A DNA stretch of 48,855 bases from CAZWRN01 sp964636275. Its GTDB lineage: Bacteria > Patescibacteriota > Microgenomatia > Daviesbacterales > UBA10151. Position numbers and translations under genes: made by a program. Below the pieces are notes generated by a model, which ran no database searches, was not told the DNA's origin, and was given only the letters and a program-made list of their open reading frames with translations. This document shows positions 24,582 through 33,500 of this stretch, piece by piece. The DNA is taken from NCBI GenBank assembly GCA_964636275.1, contig CAZWRN010000010.1:1-48855 (forward strand). The letters run 5' to 3'. How positions within the stretch are numbered: the stretch's first letter is position 1; the number at the start of each line of letters is the position of its first letter.

Positions 24582-24619
24582 AGGACAAAAAATGTCCTGT
24601 GTGTAGTCGAAGGACTACA
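24582..24619 (-). repeat. Two tandem perfect hairpins before a GT4 gene
   Basis: On the coding strand TGTAGTC-CTTC-GACTACA (24619-24602) is followed by AGGACA-TTTTT-TGTCCT (24598-24582). The second hairpin ends 8 nt before the ATG at 24573. They could block ribosome access or mark an RNA processing site. No T-run follows, so they are not normal terminators. Confidence 0.7.
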
Positions 24620-24646
24620 TTATCATATTATTATATATTCACCAAA

Positions 24647-26179
24647 TTATTCTAACTGAAAATTAAGCTTACGGAGTGATGACTGCTGTTCATCACTTAA
24701 ACTTTTAAAACGATCATTTCTGACCCACAAATTTGTGTTAGCTCCGGATAGTACCATTTGCCTGAATTTATCTGAATAAACAGCTCTTTGTTCTTCAGTG
24801 CAATCACAATATAAGAATGCTGGCGGATGATCTGCAAATTTTTCAACAACCGGATCATTCAACTCCCAAACCAAACTCATCCATCCATAATAGTTCACCA
24901 TCCGATTATGATTTGTCACATCTCCTTGAAAATACAGCAACCACTCATCAGGAATCACAAAAAGTGAATCTCCTGGCTGACGCATGGTTTTAATTGCTTT
25001 TCCCAATAACTCCTTCTGGCCATAATTTCCTTTATATTCTTGTTTCTGATCACGAATTGTAAGCATTGCAGGTGAAACGAATAAAACAAAGATAATTGCC
25101 AATACTGCTAAAAACACCAGCATATATTTCCAAACTATTTTCTTCTGCGACCACAACAACTCTTGAAAAAAATACCAAGAAAAATAGCAAAAAATTCCTA
25201 ACCATACCAAAGAATGAAATCCGGCTTTGTATTCTAAATACGGAGTGTAATATCTAATGTTTATCAGTGTTAAAACTAAAACTACCAAACCAATCAAACT
25301 ATACTTTTTCCTTACTAGTAATCCACCTATACCAACTACAAAAAATAGCCAAACAATTTTCAGTATCAATCCCAGTGTATCTACTTTAGAAGGGCCAAAC
25401 AGAATGATAATCGGTGAGAAAAAGGCTTTTATTAGCGCTAAGGGCATTTTTTCTTCAGCACTTTGGGGAATGTAATATTTAAAGTTTATATAAAAAACGT
25501 TGTGGAAATAAGTCTTAATATCTATAAATGGCAACACAAAAATAACCGGAATTACCAACCCAGTCACTAAAAAAAATAATTGTTTTTTTTGTTTCTTGAT
25601 ACGCCAAATAAATATAGCAGCACACAACAACAAAACAGGCCATAAAGGAGCAAGTAATAACGCTACAAATCCAATTAATATACCCAACCATAAATACTCT
25701 TTAACACCCGATTTTTTATTCAACAGTGAGCATATTAGATATAAAACCGGATAAACAGCCAATGCCTCTGATAGAAATAAGTTTCCCAATACATATAGTT
25801 TAATAACCTCAAAAATTAATAGTGAAACAATTACTTTCTCCCGAAATCGCCACACTAAAAGGATAATCCATCCAACAGACCACCCAATCATAAAGAGTCG
25901 ATGAATTTGAACTAAATCGTAAATGTCTTGAGTGCGAACCACCCACTGTAATAAAGCACTTAGTATATATGCATATGGTTGATGATGCGAAAAAAGATCC
26001 GAATACAAATTTTGACCAGAAAGCAAAAAATGCCCAAGGATAAAATTGTCTTCTTCATCAGCAAACTGAAAGAAAAAAATTTGATTTAAAGAAAGTGTTG
26101 CGGAGAGAACAATTAAACCAAAAGTCGCAATCACCAACCAATACTTTTTAATCCATGGTGGAAAGAACTGAAAAATCAT
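24647..26179 (-). CDS. GT39-like integral-membrane protein
   Basis: The 510-residue protein has about eleven hydrophobic segments. After the first helix comes the loop FFQFADEEDNFILGHFLLSG, then LYSDLFSHHQPYAYILSALL. The acidic DEED and the LYSD-F-HHQP pattern are what the GT39/PMT_2 type shows in its first extracytoplasmic loop. The last 120 residues are soluble and predicted outside (GDSLFVIPDEWLLYFQGDVT). It probably uses a polyprenyl-phosphate sugar on the outer face of the membrane. Acceptor is unknown. Its ATG overlaps the stop of the downstream gene's reading frame (ATGA at 26179-26176 is start of this gene and stop of... the next gene is upstream), so the two are translationally linked. 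Confidence 0.8.
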   Translation of the reverse strand: MIFQFFPPWIKKYWLVIATFGLIVLSATLSLNQIFFFQFADEEDNFILGHFLLSGQNLYSDLFSHHQPYAYILSALLQWVVRTQDIYDLVQIHRLFMIGWSVGWIILLVWRFREKVIVSLLIFEVIKLYVLGNLFLSEALAVYPVLYLICSLLNKKSGVKEYLWLGILIGFVALLLAPLWPVLLLCAAIFIWRIKKQKKQLFFLVTGLVIPVIFVLPFIDIKTYFHNVFYINFKYYIPQSAEEKMPLALIKAFFSPIIILFGPSKVDTLGLILKIVWLFFVVGIGGLLVRKKYSLIGLVVLVLTLINIRYYTPYLEYKAGFHSLVWLGIFCYFSWYFFQELLWSQKKIVWKYMLVFLAVLAIIFVLFVSPAMLTIRDQKQEYKGNYGQKELLGKAIKTMRQPGDSLFVIPDEWLLYFQGDVTNHNRMVNYYGWMSLVWELNDPVVEKFADHPPAFLYCDCTEEQRAVYSDKFRQMVLSGANTNLWVRNDRFKSLSDEQQSSLRKLNFQLE

Positions 26180-27198
26180 GTCAACAAGTTTTTATAAACC
26201 TCGATAGTCTTTGATACAGTATTATCCCAGTGAAATTTCTTAACATTCTGATATCCTTCTTTGATCATCTCTTTGCGAAGCGACTCATCGTAAAAAACTT
26301 TACGAATTGTTTTTTGCATATCCTTTATACTGGTCGGATTAATATATGCAGCCGCCATTCCTCCAACTTCTGGCAACGATGAAATATCGGAAGTTACTAC
26401 TGGCAAACCACAAGCCTGTGCTTCCAAAACAGGTAATCCAAATCCTTCATATAGTGAAGGATAAGCTAATAATCTGGCACTGGCATACAGCAATGGCAAC
26501 TCTTGATCTGAAACAGTAAGATCCTCATGGGTGACTACCAATGGTAACTCCTGACAGGCAACTTTTAACCTTTTTAAATTTTTTCTTTCACCAATACCAC
26601 CCATTGCTAAAACAAAATCGGCTGGCAACTGATATTTTTTTCTAAAAGCCGCAATATCTTTAGCACTTTGAACTTTAAAATTCTCTCCAACCCCCTCATA
26701 AATTACTACAATTTTTTCAGAAGGAATCTTACTCACTTTCATCAGATCTCTCTTCGTTGCTTCTGACACAGCGATTACAAGGTCGATCTCTTTTTCAACC
26801 AGCCGTAACCGTCTTTTATGAACTTCAACAATTTTTGGGGTTGACCATTCAGGATATAAAATGGGGACTAAATCATGATAGGTTGTCACTCGTTTTGCTT
26901 TTGTAGGCGGTTGAACCCAATCAGAACTATGGTAGAGGTCTAAAGGTCCAAGAAATTTTTCTATAGAAACATTACGCAATTTATTAAATAAAATTTCAAA
27001 TAAACTTGGCGGTAACTTAAACCGTTTAACACCCTTTAAACTACCTTTATATGGTTTTCTTAAAGATGAGTAAAAAAATACAGTTTCCAGATCTTTATCT
27101 TTTTGTAATCCCTCAGCGATCTTTTGGGTATAGGTAGCTACTCCTCCCTGATGAGCTAACTGTGAAATATCGAAGCCAATCCTAATTTTATTTTTCAT
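26176..27198 (-). CDS. GT4 family glycosyltransferase
   Basis: The 340-residue protein starts MKNKIRIGFDISQLAHQGGV and has the GT-B layout. VTTYHDLVPILYPEW and VIAVSEATKRDLMKVS close the acceptor domain. FVLAMGGIGERKNLKRLKVA (about residue 195) and PSLYEGFGLPVLEAQACGLP (about 250) with the E-x7-E pair form the donor domain. It is about 30 residues shorter than the neighbouring GT4 enzymes, mainly between the two donor motifs. Its TGA overlaps the ATG of the downstream membrane protein gene, and its start overlaps the upstream gene by 11 bp, so it belongs to one continuous operon. Confidence 0.92.
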   Translation of the reverse strand: MKNKIRIGFDISQLAHQGGVATYTQKIAEGLQKDKDLETVFFYSSLRKPYKGSLKGVKRFKLPPSLFEILFNKLRNVSIEKFLGPLDLYHSSDWVQPPTKAKRVTTYHDLVPILYPEWSTPKIVEVHKRRLRLVEKEIDLVIAVSEATKRDLMKVSKIPSEKIVVIYEGVGENFKVQSAKDIAAFRKKYQLPADFVLAMGGIGERKNLKRLKVACQELPLVVTHEDLTVSDQELPLLYASARLLAYPSLYEGFGLPVLEAQACGLPVVTSDISSLPEVGGMAAAYINPTSIKDMQKTIRKVFYDESLRKEMIKEGYQNVKKFHWDNTVSKTIEVYKNLLT

Positions 27199-28558
27199 CT
27201 TTTCTTTCTAATATCTCAATTGATCCGATTTTAGTTCTAATTTGATAATGACTATAGATATAAGTATACAAAGGTTGAGCAAATTGGGAAATTATCTGAC
27301 CTTTAGTTTGAACTGAAGGATCAGATACAATTATCCTAGGCCGACTTTCATCCAACCCTTCTAGAATCCTATCACTTGCATCATTTAAAAACCAAGGGAA
27401 TTGATAGACAAACACTCTTCCAGCAGGAAGAGTTTCGGACATCTGATATATTAATGGGGTCACACCAAACACAAATATTTCCTCTTGCGGAGTTGTCAAA
27501 TCTTTGACAATAGCCGCTGTTTTTTTAGTATCATCATCAAAATAGAACACATAATTGCTCGAATGGCTTTGATAGAAAGGAATTATCCATTTAAAAACTA
27601 TTAATAAATATAAAACTATCAAAATCAATCCAATTTTTTTGCGGATGAGTACATTTCCAGCCATGAGGGTAGCTAAACAAACAAATGGGAGTGCTGGTTG
27701 AAAATAGGTAAAATCAAAATTATTTCCTCCTGACAAAAAACTTCCAACTATAAAAAGTAAAACCACAAATGCATTTTTTATATTCTTGGAAAAGACTGCC
27801 AACCCTGTAGGTGCAAGTGCAAACAAAATCCGTTTAATTGAATAAGCATCGGAAACAGAGCCTCCCATTTTTGTATAAGTCGTCAGATTAAACTGTATTG
27901 TCCAAAACCAAAAATCTTTCAATACACCAATTGAAAAAAAATAACTAAGAATACTAAATATAGGCAATAAAAGACCTGCTACAAAGCTAAAAATATTTTT
28001 ACTTATTCTAAAAGTGTATAGCAGATATAATCCAATCAATCCCGCTAGTGGCAATGCTACCTGCTTGAATAATATTGCTAATCCTAAAACTAATCCCAAC
28101 AGAAATAGTCTTTTCTGGCCATTTTTTACAGGTAGCTCGATAATCAGCAAAAATGCAACTAAATATAATATCGTTAAAATATTATTTATCCATAACACCC
28201 ACCCTTGAAAAAAAGGTTGCCAAAAAAGGTAGAGCAGATTTACAAAGAGTGCCTTGAAATCATTTTTAAAAACCTTGCGGGCAGATAAATAAATCAACAA
28301 TTGGGTTATGATTACCAATCCATATTGCCAGTAACGAGCAATATATTCATTTGTTAACCCTAAAACCTCAAAATTTATTGGCAAGAAAAATAAACCAGGA
28401 AAATGTTGGTCAAAAATCTGCTTATAGGGCAATAATCCCTGATTAGTTAAATACGGATAAACAAACAATTCCGGATAAGGGAAAAACATTAACTGGCTTA
28501 ATACATAAATATGTAAGGCACTAATAATCAATAACCCCAATAGGCTCTTATTTAACAT
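27188..28558 (-). CDS. GT-C-like integral-membrane protein
   Basis: The 456-residue protein has about ten hydrophobic segments and a first extracytoplasmic loop reading PELFVYPYLTNQGLLPYKQI, then FDQHFPGLFFLPI. The pattern (acidic residue, G-LLPY, D-HFPG) is the same as in GT39-like genes nearby. A short soluble C-terminal domain follows (DLTTPQEEIFVFGVTPLIYQ). Assignment to the GT-C superfamily rests on topology and this loop; no catalytic motif proves activity. Overlaps with both neighbours (11 bp each) place it in the operon. Confidence 0.75.
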   Translation of the reverse strand: MLNKSLLGLLIISALHIYVLSQLMFFPYPELFVYPYLTNQGLLPYKQIFDQHFPGLFFLPINFEVLGLTNEYIARYWQYGLVIITQLLIYLSARKVFKNDFKALFVNLLYLFWQPFFQGWVLWINNILTILYLVAFLLIIELPVKNGQKRLFLLGLVLGLAILFKQVALPLAGLIGLYLLYTFRISKNIFSFVAGLLLPIFSILSYFFSIGVLKDFWFWTIQFNLTTYTKMGGSVSDAYSIKRILFALAPTGLAVFSKNIKNAFVVLLFIVGSFLSGGNNFDFTYFQPALPFVCLATLMAGNVLIRKKIGLILIVLYLLIVFKWIIPFYQSHSSNYVFYFDDDTKKTAAIVKDLTTPQEEIFVFGVTPLIYQMSETLPAGRVFVYQFPWFLNDASDRILEGLDESRPRIIVSDPSVQTKGQIISQFAQPLYTYIYSHYQIRTKIGSIEILERKDEK

Positions 28559-29975
28559 ATAAAATAACTTCTCCTATTCCAACAAAACTTTTGGAAAAAG
28601 AGTTTTTATATCCTGCTTGATCCAAAACTTTCTGGACATGCAAATCCGGATCAGTTAAATCTCGCAAATAGCTCACATAAATAATTCTTCGGGTATCAGG
28701 GGATAATTCCTTTTGAACTTTATCAGCCGTTTTATCTGGTATCGAAGATAACTGAGTAAGTCCGCCAATTGCTTTTACCGTATTCTGGGAATACCAAGTA
28801 TAAGAAGCAAACGGCTCAGGAAATTCAAATATCGCCAGATCTGGCTGAAATGATTCAATATAAGCAACAGCTTGCTTCCATTGTTCTCTTTGGTTATTTT
28901 CATCAAAGTAGTACCAACTTAATCCAATAATATTACCAACTAAAACCATTCCGACCATGACAACTTTGATCTTTTTAGAAAACCTCATTAAGCCATATCC
29001 GACTAATCCGTAAAATGCTGGTAATACAAAAATTAATCTCGAATAATTAAAAGAAGGTATTACAACTGAACTAATAAAACTACCTGCTAAAGGTATAAAT
29101 AGAAAAACCCACAGCCACCAGACGTTTCTATTGAGGCTGCGAAATAAACCAATAGCAATCGGTAAAGAGAATACGCCTACTAAAAGATAATAAAAAATTT
29201 TCGGATAAAAACTTATTCTTCCTAACACAAACTTCATCCACAAAACACTCGCTTCTTTAAAAGAAGCTCCCCCAACAATATTTCCCCATCCAGGTAAAGA
29301 TGTAAGCTGATTAAGTATTGTCTCTTTCTGGAGTAAAAATATTGGTATCCACCATAAAAATGCTGCAAAAAGAGGCAGAAAAGATATCGCCAAATTTATC
29401 CGATTTCTTTTCTCGACAAATGCCAAAATAACAAAAGCCGGTATTAAGAAGAGGCCAATATAGTCAGTAGAAATCAATCCAATTAGTAAAATGGCAAATA
29501 GACCCCATCTCCAAAGAGCTACTTTATTTTCGATTAAAAATAGATACCAGTACATCAACAAAACCGCCAAAAAAGTAACTACTGGATACATCCTTAGTTC
29601 CTGAGAATAATACACATGTAATGGAGAAGTAGCCAAAAACAAACTAACAATAATAGCTGTTTGCGAATTAATTAATTTTCGGATAAAAAAATATGTTACA
29701 AATATAGTCATTGTCCCAAATAAAACAGGTAACAGACGTAAAGAAAAATCATCAAATCCAAAAAGTAATCCCCACAAACGCAACATTAAATAAAATAAGG
29801 GCGGATGATTATCACCTTTTAAAAACTCGAATACGATCGCCGAGAAAGTATAATTTTTGGCCACCAAAGCACTAATTGCTTCATCAAGCCACAAACTTTG
29901 GTTGATCTGTACTAGCCGAAGGATCAACCCACCAAAAACAATTAGATAAATTCCATATTTATTGATAATTTTCAT
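28548..29975 (-). CDS. GT39 (PMT_2) family membrane glycosyltransferase
   Basis: The 475-residue protein is the clearest GT39 member of the window. After the first helix it has the catalytic loop SLWLDEAISALVAKNYTFSA, with the conserved DE. GDNHPPLFYLMLRLWG follows, with the HPPL pattern, and then FSLRLLPVLFGTMTIFVTYF. About ten further helices follow, then a soluble C-terminal domain. GT39 enzymes move a sugar from polyprenyl phosphate to protein or glycan on the outer face. The dolichol-phosphate-mannose-synthase-like GT2 gene at 30778 could supply that donor. It overlaps the neighbours on both sides. Confidence 0.9.
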   Translation of the reverse strand: MKIINKYGIYLIVFGGLILRLVQINQSLWLDEAISALVAKNYTFSAIVFEFLKGDNHPPLFYLMLRLWGLLFGFDDFSLRLLPVLFGTMTIFVTYFFIRKLINSQTAIIVSLFLATSPLHVYYSQELRMYPVVTFLAVLLMYWYLFLIENKVALWRWGLFAILLIGLISTDYIGLFLIPAFVILAFVEKRNRINLAISFLPLFAAFLWWIPIFLLQKETILNQLTSLPGWGNIVGGASFKEASVLWMKFVLGRISFYPKIFYYLLVGVFSLPIAIGLFRSLNRNVWWLWVFLFIPLAGSFISSVVIPSFNYSRLIFVLPAFYGLVGYGLMRFSKKIKVVMVGMVLVGNIIGLSWYYFDENNQREQWKQAVAYIESFQPDLAIFEFPEPFASYTWYSQNTVKAIGGLTQLSSIPDKTADKVQKELSPDTRRIIYVSYLRDLTDPDLHVQKVLDQAGYKNSFSKSFVGIGEVILYVK

Positions 29976-30732
29976 CTTTCACTCCAGTCAAAAGATACCA
30001 CTCTACTAAAAGGTGATACCACATAAGTACATAAACGAGGAATACACCGTTTATCCCGTCTAGATAGCCTTGATGTTTGATAAATCGAGCTAAAAATTCT
30101 CGCACAGGCAGCCAGATAAATCGCAACACCGAAAAATTTTCACCCATCTTTTTCCGGTGTTTTGCTTCTGACTTGGCATATTTTATTTGCTTAGAAATAA
30201 ATTGGTTCCAATTTTTATAGCTTTCATGAATGACGGCAATTTTTTCATCTGGTTCTAAATCTAAAATCCTGCCATTAACTTTTGGATAAGTATGTACTTG
30301 ATCCTGCCATTTTAAAAAACCTTTTTTAAAAAAACGCAAATGTTTGTCAGGCCAAAAATTGGTATGCGCTATCCATTTACCAAAGAAAATGTTTTTAAAA
30401 GGGATATTTATAGCTACAAAATTTTTCGACTCATCCGTTTCAATAAATTCCTGCAATCTTTCTTTAAGCCCAGAAGAAACTTTCTCATCAGGATCTAACA
30501 TCAATATCCAGGGATGATTTGCTTTACTGATTGCAAAATTTCGTATCGGATCAGCATACGGCACCCAGTCATGCTGAAAGACTTTGGCCTTAAATTCTTT
30601 AAACACTTCTGAACTTTCATCAGTTGATCCCAGATCGACGACAACAATTTCTGAAACGAGGTCTTTAATGCTGTTTAAACACCGACGCAGAACAGTCGCT
30701 TCATTAAAATTTATTAAAACAGCTGTAATCAT
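29959..30732 (-). CDS. GT2 family glycosyltransferase (WaaE/KdtX-like)
   Basis: The 257-residue protein begins MITAVLINFNEATVLRRCLN, followed by IVVVDLGSTDES, with the nucleotide-binding aspartate of GT2 enzymes. The metal-binding DxD equivalent is LMLDPDEKVSSGLKE (about residue 95). KHLRFFKKGFLKWQDQVHTY and the late IHESYKNWNQF are as in WaaE-type beta-glucosyltransferases of lipopolysaccharide core. A C-terminal hydrophobic helix (GVFLVYVLMWYHLLVEWYLL) probably docks it to the membrane. The specific sugar is not known. It overlaps the downstream GT39 gene by 17 bp; upstream is a 45-bp gap without visible signals. Confidence 0.9.
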   Translation of the reverse strand: MITAVLINFNEATVLRRCLNSIKDLVSEIVVVDLGSTDESSEVFKEFKAKVFQHDWVPYADPIRNFAISKANHPWILMLDPDEKVSSGLKERLQEFIETDESKNFVAINIPFKNIFFGKWIAHTNFWPDKHLRFFKKGFLKWQDQVHTYPKVNGRILDLEPDEKIAVIHESYKNWNQFISKQIKYAKSEAKHRKKMGENFSVLRFIWLPVREFLARFIKHQGYLDGINGVFLVYVLMWYHLLVEWYLLTGVKDENYQ

Positions 30733-30777
30733 AGCTCAGACCAATTGTTTCATGGCTACTTTGAGTATTCAAGTAGA

Positions 30778-31527
30778 TTAATCAACAAAACGATACTTAA
30801 AGAGAGTCCAAACTGCAGCAAATCCATCCTGCCATTTAATCTTTTTACCCTCCTTATGCGTTCTCGGGGTGGTTTTAATCTCTATTTCATGAATTTGAAA
30901 ACCTTTTTTGAGTATTTTGGCAGTAATTTCTGGTTCAAAATCAAAACGTTTAGCTTTTAAATCAATATTTTTAAAAACAGCCGCTGAAAAAAGTTTGTAA
31001 CAAGTCTCCATATCACTTAGTGAAGATCCAAACAAAAAATTGGTTAATTTCGTTAATACTTTATTTGCAACCCAATGCGATGGGAGTACAGTTTTATTTG
31101 CTCCCCATAACTTTAATGGAAAATTTCTCAATCTGGTCCCAAATACCACTTGGGCTTTCTTACTGATTACCGGTTCTAATAATCTGCTAAAGTCCTGAGG
31201 ATCATATTCTAAATCAGCATCCTGAACGATCAGGTAGTCACCAGATGCTAGCGATAAAGCAGTTTTAATTGCGGCTCCTTTACCCTGGTTTCTATCATGA
31301 TGAAAAGTAATAATAGCAGCACCTTTAAAACGATCCCTTTGTTTTAAAAGATTGTTGATTATCTTTTTAGTTCGATCGGTGGAGCCATCATTAACAATCA
31401 CCAGCTCTTTACGAAAATATCTAGGCAACTTTACTTGGTATACTTTTTCAAGTATTTTTTCCACAGTTTTTTCTTCGTTATAGACAGGAATTAAAACAGA
31501 TAAAAGCATCTTAATTTTTGCGGGCAA
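30778..31527 (-). CDS. GT2 polyprenyl-phosphate sugar synthase (Dpm1-like)
   Basis: The 249-residue protein has LLSVLIPVYNEEKTVEKILE, LVIVNDGSTDRTKKI, QGKGAAIKTALSLASGDYLI and the metal-binding DADLEYDPQDF. Then follow FGTRLRNFP and DMETCYKLF. These are the motifs of dolichyl/polyprenyl-phosphate mannose (or glucose) synthases. It has no C-terminal membrane domain, so it is the soluble Dpm1 form. Such an enzyme makes the lipid-linked donor for GT-C/GT39 transferases, which this locus has in large number. Functional coupling with them is an inference. It overlaps the upstream methyltransferase gene by 17 bp. Confidence 0.92.
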   Translation of the reverse strand: MPAKIKMLLSVLIPVYNEEKTVEKILEKVYQVKLPRYFRKELVIVNDGSTDRTKKIINNLLKQRDRFKGAAIITFHHDRNQGKGAAIKTALSLASGDYLIVQDADLEYDPQDFSRLLEPVISKKAQVVFGTRLRNFPLKLWGANKTVLPSHWVANKVLTKLTNFLFGSSLSDMETCYKLFSAAVFKNIDLKAKRFDFEPEITAKILKKGFQIHEIEIKTTPRTHKEGKKIKWQDGFAAVWTLFKYRFVD

Positions 31528-32212
31528 TTATAAATACTGAGGTCGCAAGTGGAGGCTCCCAAAAACGTTCCAACAACAAAAATGCCGGCGAAATGAGATT
31601 AAAAATTTTAACATTATGTTTTTTAACAGTTGTTTGTTTTAAAACTTTTCCTGAAAAAAACCAACCCAGTCCACCAATAAAGTTCAGCAATCTCGATTTC
31701 AAAATTTTAAAACCAATTTTTTGTAACTGTTTTTGCAACTTAGCTTTATTGTAACGACGATAGTGACCAATAGCCTGGTCGATCTTACCATATAAATTCA
31801 TACCAGAAGGAACAATCAATATTAATACACCTTTGGGTTTTAATAATTTATGTAAATTCATCAATGCTTGCTCATCATTTTTAATATGCTCTACCACATT
31901 CAAACAAACAATCACATCAAACTTTTTTTGAACTGAGGGAGACGAATTAAAATAATACTTACCTTTTTCAATATCAGCGATACCTACTCCTTTAAGCTCT
32001 GATATCTCTTGCTTAAGTGTCTGAATATAATCTTTAGATATGTCCGAAGCCCATACATCTCCATATTTCACCAAAAGCTTGGTAAAGTTGCCGATACCAC
32101 TACCAATTTCAAGAATATCTCCTTTCAGATACTTTGAAAATTTTTTCAAAATCCACTGATTGTAAGCCGGGGCCATACTCATGCTTTCAAGAGTTTGTTG
32201 TCCTTTATCCAT
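31511..32212 (-). CDS. Class I SAM-dependent methyltransferase
   Basis: The 233-residue protein has motif I LKGDILEIGSGIGNFTKLLV (about residue 35), an acidic motif II in DVWASDISKDYIQ, and CLNVVEHIKNDEQALMNLHK followed by LLKPKGVLILIVPSG. This is the UbiE/UbiG type fold, often found beside Dpm1-like GT2 genes. GKIDQAIGHYRRYNKAKLQK is the usual substrate-side segment. The target is unknown; it may be a sugar of the glycan or a lipid carrier. The start overlaps the flippase gene by 8 bp. Confidence 0.92.
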   Translation of the reverse strand: MDKGQQTLESMSMAPAYNQWILKKFSKYLKGDILEIGSGIGNFTKLLVKYGDVWASDISKDYIQTLKQEISELKGVGIADIEKGKYYFNSSPSVQKKFDVIVCLNVVEHIKNDEQALMNLHKLLKPKGVLILIVPSGMNLYGKIDQAIGHYRRYNKAKLQKQLQKIGFKILKSRLLNFIGGLGWFFSGKVLKQTTVKKHNVKIFNLISPAFLLLERFWEPPLATSVFIIARKN

Positions 32213-33500
32213 TGTTTCTTCCTTTCAGCTTTATTAGTACATAAAAAAGCGGAACCACCAGATTAAATACCATTCCAGCCACAACTGCAAGAGCCAAACC
32301 AACCAAACCATAGATACTTGTCAAATACATTCCCAAAACAGCTAAAACTAATAGATGGCCTAAAGCTACATAAATAAATACCTGAGGCTTAGAAAAGTAG
32401 TAAAAAATACTGGTATGCACTGGTACCGAGATCAGATAAATTAACATAGCAGAAAAATATAAGTAAAAAATCAGTGGCAAAGATACATAGGCTGCTCCAT
32501 AAAACCAAGGTATAAAAACATATGCCAGTGGAGAAAAAAGCACAAAAATAGCAGCACATCCTAAAACCAATACCTGCAGTTTTTTTAAATACTCGATCAT
32601 TTGTTGATGTGTAGTAAAAGAGGCAAACTTTGGAGCTACTACCACACCCAATCCACCCATTATTTGCGGAATAAATGAATTAAGCTGCACAGCGGCACCA
32701 TAAATACCTATCTGATCCGGAGAAAGTAACTTGGCTGCTAAATACATATCAAATCTAGTCGAAAAAGCAGCGATTAAGGTAAAAATGGCGATATAGCTGT
32801 TGTAGGAACGAAATTCTTTAAATAAACTTGTCTCTTTTTCTACCGATACAATCTGACGAATGGGCAGCAAACTACAACCAAATAAAAATCCAATAAAAGG
32901 AATACTAATATAAAGCAACAACCCGCTATATAGATTAAGGCCCAGCAATAAACCCAAAATTAATGTCACAAAAAGTCGCAAACCATTTGTAAAAAGATTT
33001 AAAAAACTCCATAATCGGTACTTTTCAAAAGCTTGAAGTGCAGACTGGGTATAGGTATAAAACATAGCGCCACCAACTCCTACTAAACTCAACTGCAATG
33101 GAAAAACCAGCTCTTTTTTTCCAAAAATAATAGTGATAATAAATGGAATCGATAAAAACCCAATGATCAGTACAACAATCCAGACCACAGCTTTGATCTC
33201 CAAACTCAGCTTTAGCATCCGATAAGCACCGTCTGTCTGATGTTTAAGAAAATTTGGCACAAATCTGACAATACCGGTATTTGTACCAAAATCAGCGATA
33301 TCAGCAATCAGAGTTAAAGAAGCTATTGCCAAAGCAAAAATCCCATACTCAGCTGGGCCCATCATCCGAGCTAAATAGATAAAAAAAAGTGCACCTAAAA
33401 TACCATTTACTCCAACCGTAGCAACAGTTAAAATACTTTGTCGAAACGTTTTAGTATGAACTAATGATAAGAGTTGATCAATTTTTTTTCGTATTTGCAT
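32205..33500 (-). CDS. Wzx-like oligosaccharide flippase (MOP superfamily)
   Basis: The 431-residue protein has about twelve membrane segments and the MOP/Wzx N-terminal pattern: TVATVGVNGILGALFFIYLARMMGPAEYGIFALA in the first two helices, then ADIADFGTNTGIVRFVPNFL. GIYGAAVQLNSFIPQIMGGLGVVVAPKF marks the second half. Wzx proteins move undecaprenyl-linked oligosaccharides from the inner to the outer face of the membrane. It is the only flippase in the window and so probably serves the whole glycan locus. It overlaps the upstream giant membrane protein gene by 23 bp. Confidence 0.93.
   Translation of the reverse strand: MQIRKKIDQLLSLVHTKTFRQSILTVATVGVNGILGALFFIYLARMMGPAEYGIFALAIASLTLIADIADFGTNTGIVRFVPNFLKHQTDGAYRMLKLSLEIKAVVWIVVLIIGFLSIPFIITIIFGKKELVFPLQLSLVGVGGAMFYTYTQSALQAFEKYRLWSFLNLFTNGLRLFVTLILGLLLGLNLYSGLLLYISIPFIGFLFGCSLLPIRQIVSVEKETSLFKEFRSYNSYIAIFTLIAAFSTRFDMYLAAKLLSPDQIGIYGAAVQLNSFIPQIMGGLGVVVAPKFASFTTHQQMIEYLKKLQVLVLGCAAIFVLFSPLAYVFIPWFYGAAYVSLPLIFYLYFSAMLIYLISVPVHTSIFYYFSKPQVFIYVALGHLLVLAVLGMYLTSIYGLVGLALAVVAGMVFNLVVPLFYVLIKLKGRNNG

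Noticed and set aside
24582..24619. Intrinsic terminator before the GT4 gene
   Set aside because: Neither hairpin is followed by a T-run on the coding strand, and the gene continues the operon only 8 nt later.
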